Below, in pieces: positions 42,326-50,576 of a stretch of 60,333 bases of DNA. Each line of letters opens with the position of its first letter. Position 1 is the stretch's first letter. The notes under the pieces are model-generated. The model was not told where the DNA came from, ran no database searches, and saw only the letters and a list, made by a program, of their open reading frames with translations. Source of the DNA: Actinomycetota bacterium (GTDB lineage: Bacteria; Actinomycetota; Geothermincolia; Geothermincolales; RBG-13-55-18); contig JABLXL010000028.1 in the NCBI GenBank assembly GCA_013178005.1, positions 2,501 to 62,833 of the forward strand. Reading direction: 5' to 3'. The position numbers and the translations under genes were made by a program.

Positions 42326-42738
42326 TCATCCTTAATATGTCTGCCGTTCATCTTCTTAGCTCACCAGAGAAAGCAGCCTTATAACCGCTTGAATTGGCCG
42401 ATAGCCCTGGCCCCCGGGTTTTATGCCCATGGCCAGCCTTGACCCCAAGGCCTTGCATAATCCTAAGTATGTCTGCCGCTTATCTGCTTAACGCAACAGA
42501 AAAACAGCCTTATAGCCGCTTGAATTGGCCGATGGCCAGCCTTGACCCCAAGGCCCTTGCATAATCCTAAGTATGTCTGCCGCTTATCTGCTTAACGCAA
42601 CAGAAAAACAGCCTTATAGCCGCTTGAATTGGCCGATGGCCAGCCTTGACCCCAAGGCCTTGTCTAGCCGCTTGAATTGGCCGATGGCCAGCCTTGACCC
42701 CAAGGCCTTGTCCGATGGCCAACCCTGATCCCCAGGCC
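42326..42738 (+). repeat. Tandem array, about 104-bp unit, two near-identical plus diverged and truncated copies
   Basis: Near-identical units lie at 42452-42555 and 42556-42658 (they differ by one inserted C). A diverged copy precedes them (about 42326-42451), sharing TATGTCTGCCG and GCTTGAATTGGCCGATAG. Truncated copies follow at 42659-42711 and 42712-42738. Each unit ends in a short hairpin, GCCTTG-ACCC-CAAGGC. The units contain no long shared reading frame. Confidence 0.75.
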
Positions 42739-43114
42739 CGGGAGAAGGACCATATATAATAATGGGAGGAAAGCGAGGGCGGCATGTCGACGGGGCGCAT
42801 ACCGTCCGTATCTTGTTCGCATGCCCCGGGTTCGACTGTTATTAAACGAAGGAATATGGGAATATTGCGAGTAACCAATTATGGGGAAGCCTCTAGCGCA
42901 GGCGACTTGTCCTGCGCCACATGGAGGAACGGAAGAGGAATGGCTCGTAGAGCGCTGAGAGTGGCTAATTCCAGAATCGTGTGCGCGACCTAGAGATGAT
43001 CGGTCCCGGAAAAGGGCGGGCGCAAGGCGGCGCCGGCAAGCATGCATAGAGCCCATCCAAGAACCGATTTTATAAAAGGCGACGGTATCAACAGGAATAG
43101 AAAGGGAGGTGATA

Positions 43115-43132
43115 GATGGTACTCAAGGGTTG
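43115..43132 (+). CDS. Five-codon mini-ORF in the radical SAM leader
   Basis: ATG-GTA-CTC-AAG-GGT-TGA (MVLKG) is preceded by GGGAGGTGATAG at optimal distance, better than many real starts here. It ends 29 nt before the ATG of the radical SAM gene, which has its own GGAGG. It could be a regulatory leader peptide that tunes initiation of the downstream gene, or simply fortuitous. Confidence 0.3.
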
Positions 43133-43161
43133 AAACAGCGGAGGGAAAGGAGGTGAAAGGA

Positions 43162-44514
43162 ATGCCGGACGTATCGATGATCAGGGATTACGCGATTAAG
43201 AAGACCATTAATGGCTTAATCTTCGTTCTTCCCAATATCCCCGACGACAAGCTGCTCTCCTTCGCGGAGAAGTTCGTGAGCGGCGTGAAATGGCCTGACG
43301 GGCAGGAGTTCCTGCGCTCCCTGATCCTTCAGATCAAGAACCGCCTGCCCGACCTGCACAAGAACGTGCGCCGCGGGGCCATCAATTTCCTCACCGACGC
43401 ACTGTTCTATAAGGCCAGGTTGAGGGAGGCGTTCGAGAAGGAGCACGGCTTCAGCCCGCCGCTTCTTTTGGTAATAAGCCCTACCATGCGCTGCAACCTC
43501 AAGTGCGTGGGATGCTACGCGGGCATGTATTCAAAGAAAGACGATCTGCCCGTGGAGGTCCTGGATCGCGTACTCACCGAGGCCAAGGAGATGGGCATCT
43601 ATTTCATCGTCATCTCCGGCGGCGAGCCCTTCTCCTACAAGCCTCTGTTGGGCATATGCGAAAAGCATCGGGATGTCACCTTCCAGGTCTACACCAACGG
43701 CACCCTGATCGACCGCGGGCTGGCGGGAAGGATCGCGGAGCTCGGCAACGTCATTCCCTGCATCTCGGTGGAGGGATACGGCGAGGAGACCGACGCCAGG
43801 CGCGGCAAGGGCGTCTACGACAAGGTGCTGCGGGCCATGGATAATCTGAAGGAAGCCAGGGCCCTTTATGGGTTCTCGGCCACGGTGACCCGATTCAACT
43901 CGGACCTCCTCACCAGCGAGGACTTCGTGGACTACTACATGGACGAAAAGGGGTGTTTCATCGGCTGGTACTTCCAGTACATGCCCATCGGCACCCGCCC
44001 CTCCTTGGAGCTTATGACCACCCCGGAGCAGCGCATCCAGCGCCTGGAGCGCGTCACGCGCATGCGCAAGGAGAAACGGGCGCTGATCTCCGATTTCTGG
44101 TGCGACGGGCCTTTGGTGGGGGGCTGCCTGGCTGCGGGTCGCCAGTACCTGCACATCAACCAGAACGGGGACGTGGAGCCCTGCGTGTTCGTGCACTTTG
44201 CGGTGGACAACATAAAGGAGAAGTCCCTGACACAAGTGCTGGAGTCGGATTTCTTCCGCTCCATCCGCGAGCGCGCCCCCTACCATCCGAACCTGCTCCG
44301 CCCCTGCATGGTCATCGACCATCCCTACGTGCTCAGGGAGTGCGTGGAGAAATGCGGGGCTCGTCCCACCCACCCGGAGGCGGAGGGCATCATCACCGAC
44401 CTCGCCCCCGACCTCGACCGTTACGGGGAGGAGTACGGGCGCCTGGCCGATCCCATATGGGAGGAACGGTACCAGGATACGGCGGTGGAAGTGAAGAGGC
44501 TGCATTCCGCCTGA
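43162..44514 (+). CDS. Radical SAM/SPASM-type protein
   Basis: 450 residues. The first 100 residues form a helical lead (DKLLSFAEKFVSGVKWPDGQ). The radical SAM cluster is C111, C115, C118 in SPTMRCNLKCVGCYAG, followed by VISGGEPFSYKPLL and VYTNGTLIDRG. The C-terminal part has CDGPLVGGCLAAGRQYLHIN, NGDVEPCVFVHFAVDN and a Cys pair near LRPCM and CVEKCG, as in SPASM auxiliary-cluster proteins. It resembles peptide-modifying or hopanoid-type enzymes but no substrate can be read. ATG at 43162 follows AAAGGAGGTG. Monocistronic, with a terminator 18 bp after its stop. Confidence 0.85.
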   Translation: MPDVSMIRDYAIKKTINGLIFVLPNIPDDKLLSFAEKFVSGVKWPDGQEFLRSLILQIKNRLPDLHKNVRRGAINFLTDALFYKARLREAFEKEHGFSPPLLLVISPTMRCNLKCVGCYAGMYSKKDDLPVEVLDRVLTEAKEMGIYFIVISGGEPFSYKPLLGICEKHRDVTFQVYTNGTLIDRGLAGRIAELGNVIPCISVEGYGEETDARRGKGVYDKVLRAMDNLKEARALYGFSATVTRFNSDLLTSEDFVDYYMDEKGCFIGWYFQYMPIGTRPSLELMTTPEQRIQRLERVTRMRKEKRALISDFWCDGPLVGGCLAAGRQYLHINQNGDVEPCVFVHFAVDNIKEKSLTQVLESDFFRSIRERAPYHPNLLRPCMVIDHPYVLRECVEKCGARPTHPEAEGIITDLAPDLDRYGEEYGRLADPIWEERYQDTAVEVKRLHSA

Positions 44515-44531
44515 AAGGGAGACGACCCGAA

Positions 44532-44570
44532 AAGACGGGCCGCCTGGGCGCGGCCCGTCTTCTATATTGC
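44532..44570 (+). terminator. Intrinsic terminator of the radical SAM gene
   Basis: A perfect 12-bp stem, AAGACGGGCCGC with GCGGCCCGTCTT, a 6-nt CTGGGC loop, then a TCTATATTGCT tail, right after the stop at 44514. Confidence 0.8.
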
Positions 44571-44749
44571 TCCATATCACTGCGCGACCCTGTCGCTTCC
44601 ATGCACAGGCTTTTTCCAGGACGTATCCTTCCTGTGGTAGTGTTCGGGACGATCGCCAACGAGGTTGCGGCAACGAGTTGTTGCCGTGGTCTCCCGGCTC
44701 TCCGTTACCAGAAGATATGACTTTGCTACCGAGGTGCTGAAAACCGGGT

Positions 44750-44895
44750 CGCAACGGGGCCTGGCCAAGGGATTTTCGCCTACGCGCGCGGGCAGATCGT
44801 GGAAGAACGACACGAAATAGTCACAAAGACATATCGCAACGGGGCCTGGCCAAGGGATTTTCGCCTACGCGCGCGGGCAGATCGTGGAAGAACGA
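44750..44895 (+). repeat. Exact 61-bp direct repeat, 85-bp offset
   Basis: CGCAACGGGGCCTGGCCAAG and the following 41 bases are identical at 44750-44810 and 44835-44895, separated by 24 bp (CACGAAATAGTC...). No open frame spans them. This is the least decayed duplication in the window, so it is either recent or constrained. Confidence 0.8.
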
Positions 44896-44986
44896 TATGA
44901 AAGCCCACAGAGCGCATACCATGCCTTGGATATGGCCACGGATTTTCACGCTTTCCGGTATACGGAAGCGGTAGCGAAAGGGCTTG

Positions 44987-45081
44987 GCAACAATCCAACG
45001 ATGGTCATCGCGGTCCCAACCTCCAGCCAGAGGCGGCGCGAGTGCTCGCAGAGCACTTGCAACAATCCAACGATCGTCATC
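44987..45081 (+). repeat. Short direct repeat, 72-bp offset
   Basis: GCAACAATCCAACGAT(G/C)GTCATC occurs at 44987-45009 and 45059-45081, in non-coding DNA. Confidence 0.6.
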
Positions 45082-45197
45082 AAGGCCTCAACCGTATGGT
45101 TGATGATCACAAGACGACGGAAAGTCGAGAATGGGCTTGCCTTCAACGACAAACACACCCGGCAGTCTCATGGATGTCTTCGAGGAAGGGGGTAGGG

Positions 45198-45422
45198 ATG
45201 ATGCCCGCCGATTGCCGCCGTTGTGGGAGCGCGGGGTCCGTGGAGTTCGGGATGTGCCAGGTATGCTACCATGACCATGCGCGCGATATCGCCGCGCGCG
45301 GCAGGGAGGGGGACTCCCCGTCTCGTGCGGACGGTGCTCGCGTTACCGAGCGCGCCGATCCCATTTCCGATACCCGGGTCCCTATCGTGGGCATGCTGGA
45401 GGAGGCCGCCCTTACCGCATAA
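45198..45422 (+). CDS. Small zinc-ribbon protein
   Basis: 74 residues. The only recognisable feature is an N-terminal ribbon, CRRCGSAGSVEFGMCQVC, a CxxC-x10-CxxC site. The remainder is acidic and lacks known motifs. A GAGGAAGGGGG lies 5-8 nt upstream of the paired ATG codons (45198, 45201). The frame is open upstream to 45042 but without a ribosome site. A segment of its 3' end (45351-45395) reappears after the stop at 45451-45495. It stands alone among repeats. It may be a real small gene or decaying DNA. Confidence 0.4.
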   Translation: MMPADCRRCGSAGSVEFGMCQVCYHDHARDIAARGREGDSPSRADGARVTERADPISDTRVPIVGMLEEAALTA

Positions 45423-45495
45423 GCCTCCCGAGGCGCCTGCCGCGGCGTAACGCGCCGATCCCATCTCAAATACCCGGGTCCCTGTCGTGGGCATG
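45351..45495 (+). repeat. Gene-tail duplication after the small zinc-ribbon gene
   Basis: CGCGCCGATCCCAT through GTGGGCATGC is present at 45351-45395, inside the coding frame, and at 45451-45495, beyond the stop, with about 40 of 45 positions identical and a 100-bp offset. Confidence 0.65.
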
Positions 45496-46090
45496 CGCCA
45501 TGACTCATTTTATGGGGGAGCGAGAGGAGGCTGCCCTCTCCACTTGAATCTCCCGTGGCATTCCTGGCTGGATGTCCCGCGGCCTCCCCACGTCTCCCAT
45601 CCCAATGCTTTAGGCCATAACAGGCACCTCCAGTGACGCATTTCGCTGCATCAAGCCCGAATACGAATATAATCATGACTTGGTGGGGAAAACACGCCTG
45701 CCCGTATCGCCGAATGCCCTCGGTTGTCCGGGAAAGTGCGAGCGGATCGCCGAATGTGGCATATGGTTCCTAGGAAAGAAGGCTGGGCTGTCATCGCAAG
45801 AGGCCGTGTTTTATATGTACCCAGCGGTCGCCTTCCTTCCCCACATCGAACCGCGATGCCGCCGGCGCGGAGAACGTGCATACGCGGGAGCTTGGAAAGA
45901 GCGGGCAGAGCGCACCCCTGTATATAGCTTCTCGCGACGAAGCCTGGGCTATCCTCGTGAGGCGCTATGCTTTTTATGTCCCCAGCGGTCGTCTTCCTTC
46001 CCCGCATCGAGCAGCGTCGCCGAAGACGTGGAAAACGTGCCTAAGTGGAGACTCGGGAAGGCCAAATAGGAGGGCAAAGCGAATGATAGA
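45423..46090. other. Repeat-filled gap before the hypothetical gene at 46091
   Basis: No gene supported on either strand. It holds the tail copy (45451) and a long degenerate duplication (45748-45879 and 45899-46040). Confidence 0.5.
45748..46040 (+). repeat. Degenerate direct repeat of about 100-130 bp
   Basis: 45780-45879 and 45941-46040 share CTGGGCT, TTTATAT/TTTATGT, CCAGCGGTCG, CTTCCTTCCCC, ATCGA and a GAAAACGTGC/GAGAACGTGC ending. Weaker similarity extends 30 bp upstream. The offset is about 161 bp. Confidence 0.6.
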
Positions 46091-46100
46091 ATGGTCGTAG
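46083..46100 (+). CDS. Five-codon mini-ORF overlapping the next gene's start
   Basis: ATG-ATA-GAA-TGG-TCG-TAG (MIEWS) lies 8 nt after AGGAGGG. It overlaps the ATG at 46091, which is 16 nt from that ribosome site. Translation of the mini-ORF may couple to, or compete with, the downstream gene. Confidence 0.3.
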   Translation: MIEWS

Positions 46101-47089
46101 GGTTCGGCTTTAAGGTCGGGGGCGAGATGGAGTTCATGGTCTTCGGCGAGGGATGGTTGAGGGATATCCTCGGCGCCGCCGGCGTGCCCGGCGAGACGAA
46201 GGAGAAGGTAAGGCGGAGGCTGTCCTCGCCTGCCGGAATGGAGGGGGGCGGCCTGGTGGAGGAATGGAAGGTCATCGACCGCCTCTTGAAAAAGGGAAGG
46301 ACGGGCGAGGCGTTGGAGCGGGCCATGGGCACCGTTGCCAGGACGGCCGAAGACCTGCGGGAACTCCTGGGCGACGGGGCCGACACGATTGAAAGGCCGT
46401 TCAGCCCCTTCCTGGTCAAGGGCAAGGAAGTCAGGGCGGTGTTGCATCCCAGGGAGGATATCGACCGCCTGGCTCGTTCCGGCGACGAGTTCGACATGAT
46501 TCGCGCCCTGGAGCTGATCAACGACGCGCGGCGCCTCCTTGCCAGCTGGGGCGCGGAAGTATGGGGGAAGAGGCCGCTTAAGTTGATTCCCCGCCTGGAG
46601 GAGGACGTGGATGGCTTGCGGCGGACGCAGGCGGAGCTTCCGGAAGAGGACGAATACCTCGAGGTGGACCCCGAAAAGGAGATTGAGCTGGCCGACCGTT
46701 TCGCCACCATGGCCACGCGTTTCGCCCAGGATCTCCTACGCCTGCATATCCTGAACGCGGGCAACCCCGAGGTGCGCCTGCGCTTCTCGCTCCTCTGGAA
46801 CAACGTCGCCCAGCTGGAGGAGGACGGCGACGTGCAGGCTGCCGCCCTCGAGGCCCTTCAGGTGCTGGAGGAGGCATTTGAGCTTGCCGGCATGGGCGGC
46901 GGGGAGACCCTGGAGAAGGTGGACATGCTTTACGGGGTCTTCAGCGACGCCGAGGAGTTGAGGAGCGCTGTGAACAGCCTCTCGAACATTTCCAGCGACG
47001 GCGGGACGATCGCGAGCAGGGAGGAAGGTCGAGCTTATATCGAAGCCATCCGCAGGGCCCTGGCCGACATGGGCCTGGAGCCGGTGTGA
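46091..47089 (+). CDS. Conserved-looking hypothetical protein
   Basis: 332 residues, acidic, predominantly helical, soluble, without recognisable motifs. Segments such as RALELINDARRLLASWGAEV and FATMATRFAQDLLRLHILNA suggest helical-bundle packing. The most probable starts are ATG 46091 and ATG 46127; the latter has GGGGGCGAG just before it. It precedes the tRNA nucleotidyltransferase fusion by 28 bp on the same strand and may be co-transcribed. I do not recognise a family. Confidence 0.6.
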   Translation: MVVGFGFKVGGEMEFMVFGEGWLRDILGAAGVPGETKEKVRRRLSSPAGMEGGGLVEEWKVIDRLLKKGRTGEALERAMGTVARTAEDLRELLGDGADTIERPFSPFLVKGKEVRAVLHPREDIDRLARSGDEFDMIRALELINDARRLLASWGAEVWGKRPLKLIPRLEEDVDGLRRTQAELPEEDEYLEVDPEKEIELADRFATMATRFAQDLLRLHILNAGNPEVRLRFSLLWNNVAQLEEDGDVQAAALEALQVLEEAFELAGMGGGETLEKVDMLYGVFSDAEELRSAVNSLSNISSDGGTIASREEGRAYIEAIRRALADMGLEPV

Positions 47090-47117
47090 CTTCCCCCACC
47101 GGGCCGGCGCCCGGGGG

Positions 47118-49823
47118 ATGAGAACGATGGCCGCAAGCCCGGGGCCACGCGAAGCGGCGACCGGAGGCGAGGCGGAGATCGCCGGAGGCAGGTTGGAGGT
47201 TATCCTCGGTCACGTCAACGTGGATTTCGACGCCCTGGCTTCCATGGTGGCGGCGAAGAAGCTCTATCCCGAGGCGGTGATGGTCTTCGCCGGGTCGGTG
47301 AACCGCAACGTGCGTGAGTTCATCTCACTGCACGGCGACGTCCTCGAATTCATGGACCCGCGCGCGCTGGACGCGGAGGCCATCGACCGGCTCATCGTGG
47401 TCGACAACCGCATCGCCGACCGGCTGGGCGAGTTCAAGGACCTGCCCGGGCGTCCCGGGGTGGAGGTATTCGTTTACGACCACCACCCCCCTTCGCCGCA
47501 CGACATGCGGGACGTGAAAGACTATGGCGAGGAGGTAGGGGCCACCACCACCGTCCTGTTGAAGATAATCAGGCGCAAGGGCATATCCATAACTCCCTTC
47601 GAGGCCACCCTGTTCGCCCTGGGCATCCACGAGGACACGGGATCGCTGACCTTCGCGGGGACCACCTACGACGACGCCGACGCCCTGGCCTATCTCATGC
47701 GCGAGGGCGCCAACCTCAACGTCATCGCGCATTTCCTGGGCCCCTCGCTCACCCCGAACCAGCACGAGTTGATGAAGAGGCTCCTGGCCGGCCTGGAGAC
47801 CATCAGGGTGAGGGGCCTGCTGGTGGCCGTGGCCAAGGCGAGGATGGAGGAGTACGTGGAGGGCGCCTCCGTCATCGCGGGCAAGCTCGCGGAGCTGGAG
47901 AACCTGGACGTCATCTTCACCCTGAGCGAGATGCAGGGGCGGGTGGTGGTGGTAGGGATTTCCAGGTTGAGCCAGGTCGACGTGAACGAGGTTTTGGCCG
48001 GCCTGGGCGGAGGCGGGCATTCCAAGGCGGGGTCGGCGGTGATGAAGGGCGTGACCCTGGGGGAGGCGGAGAAGAGGCTCCGGGCGGAGCTGGAGAAGAA
48101 AGTGCGGCCGCTGGTGACCGCGGGCGAGATAATGAGCGGACCGGTGAGGATCATAAGCGAGGACACCTCCATCGCGGAGGCGTCGCGCCGCATGCAACGC
48201 ACGGGACACACCGCTTTCCCGGTGGTGGACGGCGACGGCAAGCTGGTGGGGATCATCTCGCGCAAGGACCTGGACAAGGCGGGGCACCACGGGCTGGGGC
48301 ACGCGCCCGTCAAGGGCTTCATGGCCCGCGACCTGATAAGCGTCACCGAGGAGACGTCCCTGCTGGAGATACAGGAGCTGATGGCCGCCAACGCCATCGG
48401 TAGGCTTCCGGTGGTGAGGGGCGATAAAGTGGTCGGCATCGTCACCCGCAAGGACGTCCTCAGGGCACTGCATGGAAGCAATTACCTCCGGGGATTCGCG
48501 CCCACGGGCCGCGCGGCGGGTTTGACGCGATCGGAAGTTATCGACCTCATCGGGCGCAGCCTGCCCGGGGAAGTGCAGGGACTCCTGCGCGCGCTGTCGC
48601 GGGTAGCAGAGGAGGGAGGGTACGAGGTTTACCTGGTGGGCGGCGTGGTGCGGGATCTATTGCTGGGTTATCCCAACCTGGACCTCGACGTAGTGGTGGA
48701 GGGAGACGGCATCGCCTTCGCGCGCCTTCTCGCCGGGGAGCTCAAAGCCAGGGTGAGGAGCCACCGCAAGTTCGGCACCGCGGTGGTCATCCTGCCCACG
48801 GGGCGAAGGATAGACGTGGCCTCGGCGCGCACCGAGTACTACGAGCGTCCGGCAGCCCTGCCCACGGTGGAGATGTCCTCCATACGGCAGGACCTCTTCA
48901 GGAGGGATTTCACCATCAACACCATGGCGGTGGCCTTGAGCGGCGGACGCTTCGGAGAGCTGCTAGACTATTTCGGCGGATTGCGGGACCTGGAGAGGCG
49001 GCAGGTGCGCATCCTCCACAACCTCAGCTTCGTGGAGGACCCCACGCGCATCTTCCGCGCCGTGCGCTTCGAGCAGCGGTACGGGTTCCAGCTGGAGCAC
49101 CAGACGGAGATACTCGCGCGGCGGGCGGTGGAGATGGAGATCGTGGGGAAGCTCACCAACGCGAGGGTCCGGGACGAGCTCATAGACATCTTCTCCGAGC
49201 CCTGCCCACTGCCCTTCAAGGCCGTCGAGCGGTTGCAGGACCTGGGTGCCTTGAGGACCCTGCACCCCGACCTCGAGGTCACCAAGGCGATGAAGGAGAG
49301 GTACCGTAGGCTGGAGAGGCACATCTCTAAGGCCATGGGGCTCGCGGGGGAGGGCGCGAAGAAGTGGATCCCCTCCCTGGCGGCCATGCTGGAGGAGCTT
49401 CCGGAACGCGAGGCGGAGAAGTGGTGCCACCAGATGCGTTTCCGGCGCGAGGACGTGGAGGCGTTGATGCAATGCCTGGAGAAGGTGCCGGGCATCGTCG
49501 GGGCCCTGGACGGCGAAAAACTCTCGCCCAGCGAGATCGCGGGTTTCCTTGACCCCCTGAGCGCGGAAGCCTTAGCATATCTCTATGTGCTCGGGGGACC
49601 GGGCGCGCGGAAGAGCGTGGAGAACTACGTGAGGAAATGGAAGGATATCCCACTGGAGATAAGCGGGCATGACCTCTCGGCCATGGGGCTGAAGCCCTCG
49701 CGTAAGTACGCCGAGATCCTGGCGCGGGTGCGAGACGAAAAACTGGACGGCAAGGTAAAGGGCCGCGAGGAGGAGCTGGCCCTGGCCCGGCGGCTGGCCT
49801 TCGGCGGGCGCGGGAATGGGTGA
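47118..49823 (+). CDS. DHH-CBS-tRNA nucleotidyltransferase fusion
   Basis: 901 residues with, in order: a DHH phosphoesterase domain (about 28-325; HVNVDFDALAS, VFVYDHHPPSPHD and a C-terminal GGGGHSKAGS DHHA1 motif); two CBS domains (about 333-455; AGEIMSGPVRIISEDTSIAE and ARDLISVTEETSLLE); and a class II polyA-polymerase/CCA domain (about 490-890; VYLVGGVVRDLLLGYPNLDL with the DLDVVV metal-binding pair, and RRDFTINTMAV). Related fusions add C or A to tRNA 3' ends, in bacteria that split CC- and A-adding activity. The DHH part may be a nanoRNase or ligand-binding unit. Start GTG/ATG choice is open; the N-terminal 27 residues are poorly conserved-looking. Confidence 0.88.
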   Translation: MRTMAASPGPREAATGGEAEIAGGRLEVILGHVNVDFDALASMVAAKKLYPEAVMVFAGSVNRNVREFISLHGDVLEFMDPRALDAEAIDRLIVVDNRIADRLGEFKDLPGRPGVEVFVYDHHPPSPHDMRDVKDYGEEVGATTTVLLKIIRRKGISITPFEATLFALGIHEDTGSLTFAGTTYDDADALAYLMREGANLNVIAHFLGPSLTPNQHELMKRLLAGLETIRVRGLLVAVAKARMEEYVEGASVIAGKLAELENLDVIFTLSEMQGRVVVVGISRLSQVDVNEVLAGLGGGGHSKAGSAVMKGVTLGEAEKRLRAELEKKVRPLVTAGEIMSGPVRIISEDTSIAEASRRMQRTGHTAFPVVDGDGKLVGIISRKDLDKAGHHGLGHAPVKGFMARDLISVTEETSLLEIQELMAANAIGRLPVVRGDKVVGIVTRKDVLRALHGSNYLRGFAPTGRAAGLTRSEVIDLIGRSLPGEVQGLLRALSRVAEEGGYEVYLVGGVVRDLLLGYPNLDLDVVVEGDGIAFARLLAGELKARVRSHRKFGTAVVILPTGRRIDVASARTEYYERPAALPTVEMSSIRQDLFRRDFTINTMAVALSGGRFGELLDYFGGLRDLERRQVRILHNLSFVEDPTRIFRAVRFEQRYGFQLEHQTEILARRAVEMEIVGKLTNARVRDELIDIFSEPCPLPFKAVERLQDLGALRTLHPDLEVTKAMKERYRRLERHISKAMGLAGEGAKKWIPSLAAMLEELPEREAEKWCHQMRFRREDVEALMQCLEKVPGIVGALDGEKLSPSEIAGFLDPLSAEALAYLYVLGGPGARKSVENYVRKWKDIPLEISGHDLSAMGLKPSRKYAEILARVRDEKLDGKVKGREEELALARRLAFGGRGNG

Positions 49824-49902
49824 AGCCGGCAACGCAAGTCGGTCTCGAGAACGGAAAGCAACGCCTCCCCGGACGACGGCGGGATAAAGGAAGTCGGTAA
49901 GC

Positions 49903-50559
49903 ATGAATAATTTCGAGCGCGCCATATACATGCTGGTGGGCCTGATCATCGGGGTCATCGTGCACGAGTACATGCACGGCTACGTGGCGTACCGCATGGG
50001 GGACACCACGGCGAAGAGGGCGGGGCGGCTCACCCTTGACCCCCTGGCGCACATCGATCCCTTCGGGACGTTGATCCTGCCGGGAATACTGCTGCTCATG
50101 AGCATCATGGGCTACGGGACCTTCATCATCGGGTACGCCAAGCCGGTTCCCATCAACCCCTTCCTTTTCCGCAAGCCCAGGGGGATTATCTGGGTGTCGC
50201 TGGCGGGGCCCCTCTCCAACCTCGGTCTGGGTGTGGTCTTCATCGGCCTTATACGCCTGTTGTTGACCTTCGACGGTGGAGCGGTGCTCGACAAGATGAT
50301 ATACACCTGTCTTTTCATCGCCTATATCAACATCCTCCTCTTTGTCTTCAACCTCATACCCATTCCTCCCCTGGACGGCTCGAGGGTGGTGGGTTATTTC
50401 CTGCGCGGAGAGGCCCGGCGTATCTACCAGTCCCTTGAACCCTACGGTTTCTTCATCGTGCTCCTGCTGGTGATGACCTTCGGGTTCCTCCTCTCCAGCG
50501 CCGTGGGGGGCGTGGCCAACCTCATCACGCGCCTCTTCGGCCTGGGGAGCATCTTCTAA
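49903..50559 (+). CDS. Site-2 protease family (M50) membrane metalloprotease
   Basis: 218 residues with five to six helices. The zinc motif is in VIVHEYMHGYVAY (HExxH), and the third ligand is in IPPLDGSRVVGYF (the NxxPxxxxDG-type motif, here NLIPIPPLDG). The two match the compact group III S2P/SpoIVFB-like proteases. It cleaves membrane proteins inside the bilayer; targets unknown. ATG start with AAGGAAG upstream. The HD gene starts 17 bp after the stop. Confidence 0.9.
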   Translation: MNNFERAIYMLVGLIIGVIVHEYMHGYVAYRMGDTTAKRAGRLTLDPLAHIDPFGTLILPGILLLMSIMGYGTFIIGYAKPVPINPFLFRKPRGIIWVSLAGPLSNLGLGVVFIGLIRLLLTFDGGAVLDKMIYTCLFIAYINILLFVFNLIPIPPLDGSRVVGYFLRGEARRIYQSLEPYGFFIVLLLVMTFGFLLSSAVGGVANLITRLFGLGSIF

Positions 50560-50576
50560 ACCGGGGTGCGCGGGGC

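Larger units (their letters stand above)
42030..43161. other. Non-coding, repeat-rich gap between xerD and a radical SAM gene
   Basis: About 1.1 kb. Lower GC than its neighbours at 42060-42400. It contains the tandem array (42326-42738), a TATAAT (42755-42760) followed by GGGAGG, and the mini-ORF leader. An open frame of 69 codons at 42784 follows that ribosome site by 14 nt but has no protein-like features, so I do not call it. Confidence 0.5.
44571..45197. other. Intergenic region with two kinds of direct repeat
   Basis: No gene supported. It contains an exact 61-bp duplication (44750-44810 and 44835-44895) and a short duplication of GCAACAATCCAACGAT (44987 and 45059). Confidence 0.5.

Noticed and set aside
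42567-42878. Minus-strand frame across the 104-bp array (repeat protein)
   Set aside because: It merely reads the DNA repeat; the peptide repeats follow from it and no start signal exists.
42784-42993. 69-codon open frame after TATAAT and GGGAGG
   Set aside because: The ribosome site is 14 nt away and the protein has no domain, composition or repeat signal of a gene; not called.
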